DNA of 7,742 nucleotides from Clostridiales bacterium. Its GTDB lineage: Bacteria > Bacillota_A > Clostridia > Peptostreptococcales > Anaerovoracaceae. The stretch lies in the NCBI GenBank assembly GCA_015058265.1, contig SVCR01000073.1:1-7742 (forward strand), given 5' to 3'. The position numbers and the translations under genes were made by a program. The notes under the pieces are model-generated. The model did not search any database and was not told the DNA's origin. It worked only from the letters and a program-made list of their open reading frames with translations. Positions 1 through 5,241 of the stretch are shown piece by piece (within the stretch, counting starts at the first letter, position 1; every line of letters starts with the position of its first letter).

Positions 1-162
1 CACCCTTTACAGAAGGCCTTCAAGAAGAAGTACATCCGGGAGGATGAGAATATAATCCTCACTGATGAGGAAGAGATCCTGGCAGCATCAGAAATGCTGC
101 AGCTGAGATCCGATCTGATCGATAAGTATGAAGAAGAGGGCTCAGAATTCAATTATGCATAA
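1..162 (+). CDS. C-terminal tail of an unidentified protein (5' end outside window)
   Basis: Frame 1 is open from the first base to a TAA at 160-162 and gives 53 residues beginning HPLQKAFKKK and ending EEEGSEFNYA. The piece is hydrophilic and charged: a lysine-rich start, then a run rich in Asp and Glu that looks helical. There is no membrane segment, sorting signal or motif that I recognise, so I assign no function. The stop lies inside the first codons of the following surface-protein gene (overlap of 35 nt, or 8 nt if that gene starts at 155), which points to co-transcription and probably translational coupling. Codon use looks like that of the genes downstream. The call rests on the open frame and the tight junction; without the upstream part neither family nor length can be given. 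Confidence 0.6.
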   Translation, partial: HPLQKAFKKKYIREDENIILTDEEEILAASEMLQLRSDLIDKYEEEGSEFNYA

Positions 163-1657
163 ATACGAAAGGTTTTCGTCTATACTGATCGTAATAACAG
201 CCATGATAATGATCATGGCCGGTTTGGCGTGCGTGAATACATATGCAGAGGATGGAACCGATACGGGAGACAGCGGGCAGACAGAGAAATTCCGTCACAA
301 GGTTCATGTACAGTATTATTGTTACGCACCGGATGATCCTGATGATGATTATTTACATTTGGGGGGATTCGATAATTACGATGGTGCCCCAATGACCGAT
401 GGCGGAGATTTTGGAGCCGCATACTTTGACATACGTAATCATTCATATAGTATACAACTTGATGGAGCTCTTGATGACGATGAGTATTATGCAATAAACC
501 ATACTAATGATCCGGAACTCGATTGTAATGCGGGCCTCATCAATGCGCAATACATTTCTTCTGATCCGGATGTACTCGAGATCAAACCGCGTAGGGATAT
601 GCCGGTTGCAGATGTGATCCTTCACAAGCGAACCAATGGCGAAACCGTCGATATCACTATTGTGATACCTGAAGATAAATACTATGAGGCCTGCACCTTG
701 AAATGCCATGTTAAGGTGGTCGGCGGTCTTATCGGATTAAATTGCATAAAGAACGACGGCACAGTCTTCACGTATAACGCTAATTATAACAACCAATTCA
801 CTATGAATACATCTGAAGGCGGATTCCGTATCGAGCCTGTGTTCAACGAAGATATCACAATCAACTATTCTGTAACAACCCCGAGCGGATCCGGCGCGGA
901 TGATTCGGTAAGCTACGTTGCTGCAGTTGATGACAGCGGATATGTCCGGCTGATATCTCCCGGTAAAGCAATTGTTCATGCATATTGTACTGAGCCCGGC
1001 AGCGAATCAATTCATTTTGAACTGTACGTGACGGGTAAAGATACCAGAAAAGAACCCGAAATTACGCCGGACACTATAACCGTACAACCGGGCGATGTTG
1101 TCGCGATGGATTTGAAAAGTGATGTACCACTCATTTATAAGAGCATAGAGACTGATATTTGTTCAGTTAATAGTGAAGGCGTTATCACGGCATATAAACC
1201 GGGAACGGCCTCAGTCACTGTAAAGACTATTGGCGATATGAACTATCGACCGATTACGGAGTTCATTAAGGTCCGAGTAGTGGACCCAAACTCCGGAACG
1301 GATCAAAACTCCGAAACTGATCAAAACTCCGGAACTGATCAAAACTCCGGAACTGTAGTAAACAAGATTACTAAACTCAAAAAGCCGTCGTTCAGGTGTT
1401 CAAAGAGAACTAAAGGCGCGAATAAACTGTCATGGAAAAAGGTGAGCGGAGCGTCCGGATATGAATTGTGGATAAAGTATCCTGGAAGCAGAAAATACGT
1501 CAAAGCGCTGACCAGAAACAAGACAGTCAAGTCAGTTACACACCGCGGACTCAGCAGGCATAAGAAGTATCGCTATAAGCTGAGAGCTTTCGTTAAGAAG
1601 AATGGAAAGAAGAAGTACGGTCCGTTTTCCAAAGTGCTGACCGTCAGGGTCAAGTAA
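128..1657 (+). CDS. Secreted multidomain surface protein: signal peptide, Ig-like (BIG2-like) modules, basic FN3-like C-terminus
   Basis: A 509-residue exported protein of unknown specific function. Residues 1-40 form a signal peptide: basic MKKR start, hydrophobic core at about 18-36, likely cleavage after Thr-Tyr-Ala at 38-40. The mature N-terminus is very acidic (many Asp at 42-130). Three Ig-like segments follow, at about 100-198, 203-303 and 310-385. The third is the clearest and has the BIG2 pattern of a 'SVNSEGVITAYKPGTASVTV' strand pair. Residues 387-411 are a hydrophilic repeat linker. Residues 412-509 resemble the FN3-like modules of clostridial surface proteins (KLSWKKVSGASGYELW) and contain 33 Lys/Arg but only one acidic residue. 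There is no LPXTG sorting motif, SLH domain or enzyme signature, so attachment, if any, is non-covalent. The start at 128 is chosen for its MKKR n-region. ATG 155 is a real alternative, because it overlaps the upstream gene by only 8 nt and has a distant GAGGG at 136-140. Binding or adhesion is inference. Confidence 0.8.
   Translation: MKKRAQNSIMHKYERFSSILIVITAMIMIMAGLACVNTYAEDGTDTGDSGQTEKFRHKVHVQYYCYAPDDPDDDYLHLGGFDNYDGAPMTDGGDFGAAYFDIRNHSYSIQLDGALDDDEYYAINHTNDPELDCNAGLINAQYISSDPDVLEIKPRRDMPVADVILHKRTNGETVDITIVIPEDKYYEACTLKCHVKVVGGLIGLNCIKNDGTVFTYNANYNNQFTMNTSEGGFRIEPVFNEDITINYSVTTPSGSGADDSVSYVAAVDDSGYVRLISPGKAIVHAYCTEPGSESIHFELYVTGKDTRKEPEITPDTITVQPGDVVAMDLKSDVPLIYKSIETDICSVNSEGVITAYKPGTASVTVKTIGDMNYRPITEFIKVRVVDPNSGTDQNSETDQNSGTDQNSGTVVNKITKLKKPSFRCSKRTKGANKLSWKKVSGASGYELWIKYPGSRKYVKALTRNKTVKSVTHRGLSRHKKYRYKLRAFVKKNGKKKYGPFSKVLTVRVK
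1289..1354 (+). repeat. 18-nt in-frame tandem repeat (linker of surface protein)
   Basis: Three consecutive 18-nt units start at 1289, 1307 and 1325 and encode NSGTDQ, NSETDQ and NSGTDQ. A partial fourth unit (NSGT) runs from 1343. The units differ by only a few bases. The array forms a flexible polar linker between the last Ig-like module and the basic FN3-like domain. Its unit length is a multiple of three, so gain or loss of a unit would keep the frame. Confidence 0.85.
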
Positions 1658-1662
1658 CATAT

Positions 1663-1692
1663 TCTGCGGCAGTAGATACTGCCGCAGATTTT
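1663..1692 (+). terminator. Hairpin terminator after the surface-protein gene
   Basis: Arms at 1663-1674 and 1677-1688 are perfect reverse complements (core CTGCGGCAG / CTGCCGCAG). In practice about 10-11 bp would form around a 4-6 nt loop. TTTT follows at 1689-1692 and then CT, so the U-tract is short. It begins 5 nt after the stop codon at 1655-1657, the usual place for an intrinsic terminator. The strong GC stem with a weak U-tract may give only partial termination, which would lower but not abolish expression of the kinase gene just downstream. Confidence 0.75.
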
Positions 1693-1702
1693 CTGAAAAC
1701 TC

Positions 1703-1708
1703 AGGAGG
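1703..1708 (+). promoter_or_regulatory. Shine-Dalgarno site that sets the TTG start of the kinase
   Basis: A full AGGAGG lies 7 nt before TTG at 1716-1718. No ATG in this frame close by has comparable support, so the site fixes the kinase start at the TTG. Confidence 0.85.
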
Positions 1709-1715
1709 ACACAGA

Positions 1716-3392
1716 TTGAAGGATCGTGATTACAGCAGATATGAGCCAATCTTCGGGGCATGGTACATAACCGAAGAACTCGGAAGCGGGGCAGAGGGGC
1801 ATCTGTATCGTATCAGGCGTGAGGATTCCCTTGGTCACGTCTATTATTCTGCGTTGAAAGCGATGACGATCCCGGCAGCAGGGGAATTAGAGCTCGAATC
1901 GCTTATGGCCGGCGGCATGTCCCGCGAGGAAGCGGAGCAGTTTATCCGGAATGCACTGGAGGAAACTACTCAGGAATTCGAACTGCTGGAGAAACTCAAA
2001 GGTAACAGCAACATAGCGAGCTACGAAGACCACGAGATCTTCAAGCATGAAGAGGACTTTGGCTGGGATATCCTGATAAGAATGGAAGAACTGACACCTC
2101 TGGTCAGATACTGCATAGACAATCCGCTGTCGCCCGATGATGTCACCCGAATTGGCATCGATATCTGCAAAGCATTGGTACTATGCAGCAAATACGGAGT
2201 AATACACAGGGATATCAAGCCTGAAAATATATTCATTTCAGAAGCAGGGAATTACAAGCTCGGTGACTTTGGTATAGCGCGGATCATTGAGAACACATCC
2301 ACAGTCCTGTCGCGCAAAGGGACATATGCGTATATGGCACCGGAGGTATACTGGGGCAGGAAATACGGCCATAGCGCTGATCTCTATTCCCTCGGGCTGG
2401 TCATGTACCGTTTCCTGAATGACGGCAGAGGTCCTTTCATGCCTGTATACCCTGAGCCTATCAAGCTCCATGACAGGGAAGAAGCTCTCCTGAAGAGGAT
2501 TAATGATCATAAGATGGATCCGCCGAGAAATGGCTCGAAGGCGCTTAAGGATATCGTGCTGAGAGCCTGCGCTTATGATCCGGATGATCGTTATTCATCA
2601 GCTGATGATATGCTGCATGATCTCGAGTCGCTGCAGGCAGGGCTTGCTGTCAGACATAAAAAGAGAAGAAAGATATCTAAGCTCGGCAAGGCAGCCCTTG
2701 CAGCACTTGTGCTGATCCTTGCAGCAGGTATCGGCTTCTATATCTGGGTACCTAAAGAAGTCGAGGACATCACAGGACCGGAGAACGGGACTATGATCTA
2801 TATCGGAGATGATATGAGTCCGGAGTATTCTGTTCATCCTGACTGGTTCAGGAACGAGCCCGTGACTTTCACATCAAGTGATGATAAGATACTGAAAGTC
2901 GATGATGACGGCATGATCCATGCGATCAAAGTAGGACAGGCCGTAATGACGATGTCAGCGAAAGGTTACTCTGAGGATGTGGAGCTGGAGGTAGTTCCTA
3001 AGGTCACGTCTATCAACGGTATAGAGAAGAATATAAGTATGACGACAGGAGACACGCTGACTCTGGAACCGGAACTGGAGCCGGAGAAGTTTTCTTCAGA
3101 GCCGATCAAGTTCAGAAGCAAGAACAAGTCAGTGGTGACTGTTTCGAAACGAGGTGTCCTGACCGCCGCTGCTCCCGGTGAAGCTGTGATCAAAGTGTCT
3201 TCAGGCGGGACAACTTTCAAGACAACCGTGACGGTATCCGATCCGGTCGTATACTACGCGCCGTCCGGAGGCTCAGGATCATCGGGATCATCCGGATCAA
3301 AAGGCAAGAGTTCCTCATCAAGTTCAAAGAAGAGCAACTCATCAGGCGGAAACAAAGGCTACTTCAATTCTAAGGATGATGAACACTTCTGA
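1716..3392 (+). CDS. Transmembrane eukaryotic-type Ser/Thr protein kinase with BIG2-like ectodomain
   Basis: A 558-residue membrane kinase expected to phosphorylate Ser/Thr on cytoplasmic proteins in response to an outside signal. The TTG start follows AGGAGG. The N-terminal kinase domain (about 10-310) has a complete catalytic set: glycine loop GSGAEG (23-28), Lys48, likely helix-C Glu87, HRDIKPEN (164-171), DFG (184-186) and APE (208-210). The activation loop holds possible phosphosites T194, S195, T196, S199 and T203. A stretch of about 38 residues between Lys48 and Glu87 is longer than in PrkC/PknB-type kinases and, as I recall, marks a clostridial subfamily. A basic stop-transfer stretch (313-325) precedes one membrane helix (about 326-344). 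Outside lie two BIG2-like modules (about 348-428 and 429-508) and a Ser/Gly/Lys tail (515-558). There are no PASTA repeats, so the ligand is probably not the usual muropeptide. The gene overlaps the ABC exporter downstream. The kinase call is firm; the signal and substrates are unknown. Confidence 0.93.
   Translation: MKDRDYSRYEPIFGAWYITEELGSGAEGHLYRIRREDSLGHVYYSALKAMTIPAAGELELESLMAGGMSREEAEQFIRNALEETTQEFELLEKLKGNSNIASYEDHEIFKHEEDFGWDILIRMEELTPLVRYCIDNPLSPDDVTRIGIDICKALVLCSKYGVIHRDIKPENIFISEAGNYKLGDFGIARIIENTSTVLSRKGTYAYMAPEVYWGRKYGHSADLYSLGLVMYRFLNDGRGPFMPVYPEPIKLHDREEALLKRINDHKMDPPRNGSKALKDIVLRACAYDPDDRYSSADDMLHDLESLQAGLAVRHKKRRKISKLGKAALAALVLILAAGIGFYIWVPKEVEDITGPENGTMIYIGDDMSPEYSVHPDWFRNEPVTFTSSDDKILKVDDDGMIHAIKVGQAVMTMSAKGYSEDVELEVVPKVTSINGIEKNISMTTGDTLTLEPELEPEKFSSEPIKFRSKNKSVVTVSKRGVLTAAAPGEAVIKVSSGGTTFKTTVTVSDPVVYYAPSGGSGSSGSSGSKGKSSSSSSKKSNSSGGNKGYFNSKDDEHF
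3276..3299 (+). repeat. 9-nt short tandem repeat encoding Gly-Ser-Ser
   Basis: GGATCATCG (3276), GGATCATCC (3285) and a partial GGATCA (3294) encode residues 521-528 of the kinase (GSSGSSGS). They belong to the low-complexity extracellular tail. The unit is in frame, so length change would not disrupt the overlapping downstream gene start. Confidence 0.7.
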
Positions 3393-5112
3393 TATGATTA
3401 AAACACTTATTGATTTCTTCAGACCCCATAAGAAGCTGTTTTTTCTTGATATGTTCTGCGCGGTGATGGTCTCTGCGATAGATATTTCATTTCCGCTGGT
3501 ATCAAGATTTGCAATGTACAATCTCTTGCCGGACAACAAATACGGGCCTTTCTTCGCCCTCATGTTCTGCGTGGCGCTTTTCTACGTTCTCAGGTCAGCG
3601 GGCAATTTCCTGATGACATATCTCGGGCATCTCTTCGGAGTACTGGTCGAGGCGGATATACGTTCCGCTCTCTTCGTCCACCTTCAGGAGCTCGACTTTG
3701 AATTCTATGATAAGAACCGTACAGGCAAGCTGATGAGCAGACTGACCGGTGATCTGTTTGAGATAACTGAGCTCGCTCATCACGGGCCTGAAGATCTGCT
3801 TATTTCTACAGTCACGATCATCGGAGCACTCACTTTCATGTTCATCATGGAGTGGAGACTTGCTCTGATCGTTGCGCTCCTGATACCTGCATGCCTCCTT
3901 GTAGTCGTGAACAGGCGCAGGAGCATGGCAACAGCTTCTACAGAAGTAAAGAGAAAGCTGGCCGGCATCAATGCGGATATCGAAATGAGCCTTTCCGGCA
4001 TGAAAACGTCCAAAGCCTTCGCCAATGAAGAAGTGGAGCAGGACAGATTCACGCAGTCCAATGATTCATACATCCAGGCCAGGAAAACTTACTTCAAAGC
4101 TATGGGCGTATTCTTCGCATCTCAGGAATTCTTCATGGGAATTATGCCTGTCGTAGTGATAGCTTTCGGCGGATACCTTATAATGAACGGCCGGATGAAC
4201 TACATCGATCTCATTACCTTTACTTTGTTCGTCAATGCTTTCGTTTCTCCGGTTCGCAAGATGTCACAGTTTGCGGAGATATTCACCAACGGAATGGCCG
4301 GTTTGAGAAGATTTTGCGAGATAATGGATATGAAGCCGGTGGTAGTTGAAAGTCCGGATGCCGGTCCGATAGAGGTGACCGAGGGGCGAATAGATGTAAA
4401 CGATATCTCTTTCGCTTATGATGAGAATACTGAAGTCATAGATCATCTGGATCTCCACGTGAAAGCGGGAGAGACTGTCGCGGTAGTCGGACCGTCGGGC
4501 GGAGGGAAGAGTACGCTTTGCCAGCTGATACCGCGGTTCTATGATGTGACAGAGGGGAGCATCCTTATAGACGGACAGGACGTCAGGGACGTGACCAAAA
4601 CTTCTCTGCGCGGGAACATAGGCATCGTCCAGCAGGATGTGTTCATATTCGCAGATACGATTCTTGAGAATATACGTTACGGCAGGCCGGGAGCGACCTT
4701 TGATGAGGTGGTCGAAGCGGCTAAGAAGGCTGAGATCTATAACGATATCATGGAGATGCCGGACAAGTTCAACACATATGTCGGAGAAAGGGGAACAAAG
4801 CTGTCAGGAGGACAGAAACAGAGGCTTTCTATCGCCCGTATCTTCCTCAAGGACCCGAAGATACTTATCCTCGACGAGGCTACTTCAGCACTGGATACAG
4901 TTACAGAACAGCGTATACAGCACAGCTTCGACTTGCTCGCCAGAGGACGGACTTCTCTTGTCATCGCGCACAGGCTGGCTACCGTTAAGAACGCGGATCG
5001 CATCATCGTCATAGAGAACGGCAGGATAACAGAGTCCGGGACTCATGAGGAGCTGCTGGCTCAAGGCGGCGAGTATGCAAAACTCTACAATACGCAGAAG
5101 CTCAGCGCCTGA
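3376..5112 (+). CDS. ABC exporter half-transporter (fused membrane and ATPase domains)
   Basis: A 578-residue type IV (B-type, MsbA/Sav1866-like) half-transporter that should work as a homodimer, or as a heterodimer if a partner lies elsewhere. The membrane domain covers about 1-320, with hydrophobic spans near 21-42, 57-80, 142-160, 161-178, 250-270 and 276-292. The ATPase domain has A-loop Tyr348, Walker A GPSGGGKST (372-380, Lys378), Q-loop Gln419/420, signature LSGGQ (476-480), Walker B ILILD (496-500) with catalytic Glu501, and switch His532. All catalytic positions are intact. There is no peptidase C39 domain, so it is not a classic bacteriocin-processing exporter; the substrate cannot be read from sequence. 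ATG 3376 and ATG 3379 lie inside the kinase gene, and ATG 3394 is just after the kinase stop TGA (3390-3392). None has a well-spaced Shine-Dalgarno (AAGG is at 3372-3375), so translation probably depends on coupling to the kinase. 3394 could be the true start. Confidence 0.93.
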   Translation: MMNTSDMIKTLIDFFRPHKKLFFLDMFCAVMVSAIDISFPLVSRFAMYNLLPDNKYGPFFALMFCVALFYVLRSAGNFLMTYLGHLFGVLVEADIRSALFVHLQELDFEFYDKNRTGKLMSRLTGDLFEITELAHHGPEDLLISTVTIIGALTFMFIMEWRLALIVALLIPACLLVVVNRRRSMATASTEVKRKLAGINADIEMSLSGMKTSKAFANEEVEQDRFTQSNDSYIQARKTYFKAMGVFFASQEFFMGIMPVVVIAFGGYLIMNGRMNYIDLITFTLFVNAFVSPVRKMSQFAEIFTNGMAGLRRFCEIMDMKPVVVESPDAGPIEVTEGRIDVNDISFAYDENTEVIDHLDLHVKAGETVAVVGPSGGGKSTLCQLIPRFYDVTEGSILIDGQDVRDVTKTSLRGNIGIVQQDVFIFADTILENIRYGRPGATFDEVVEAAKKAEIYNDIMEMPDKFNTYVGERGTKLSGGQKQRLSIARIFLKDPKILILDEATSALDTVTEQRIQHSFDLLARGRTSLVIAHRLATVKNADRIIVIENGRITESGTHEELLAQGGEYAKLYNTQKLSA

Positions 5113-5154
5113 TTTCAATCAAGAGAAAGCTGTGCCAAGGTCAAGACATTGAAA

Positions 5155-5187
5155 AAGGATCCACCTGTAATATACAGATGGATCCTT
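5155..5187. terminator. Bidirectional terminator between convergent exporter and feoAB genes
   Basis: The arms at 5155-5169 and 5173-5187 pair over 14 of 15 positions (single mismatch 5164/5178) around a 3-nt loop. On the plus strand, TTGATTATTT follows the stem. On the minus strand, the A-run at 5152-5156 becomes a T-run. It lies 42 nt after the exporter stop and 54 nt beyond the feoAB stop, so it can end both transcripts. The rest of 5113-5241 shows no gene. Confidence 0.8.
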
Positions 5188-5241
5188 GATTATTTGCTGT
5201 AAATCGATTCAAAAGCCTTTACTGCAGACCGTTCTTACGGA

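Noticed and set aside
1289..1354. Repeat array considered as a CRISPR-like array
   Set aside because: The units are contiguous without spacers, are in frame with a protein and encode a polar linker.
2690..3260. Kinase ectodomain considered as PASTA repeats
   Set aside because: The repeats have the BIG2 pattern (strand, then G-V/M-I/L-x-A-x-x-x-G-x-A) and end in V-x-V-strand signatures; the PASTA-type P-x-x-x-G patterns are missing.
4637..5014. 125-residue open frame in another frame within the exporter ATPase domain
   Set aside because: The Walker B, signature and H-loop motifs are coded in the main frame here; this frame is rich in Ser/Arg without structure.
3376..5112. Exporter considered as a bacteriocin or lantibiotic processing transporter
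   Set aside because: It has no N-terminal C39 peptidase domain, and no small leader-peptide gene is visible nearby.
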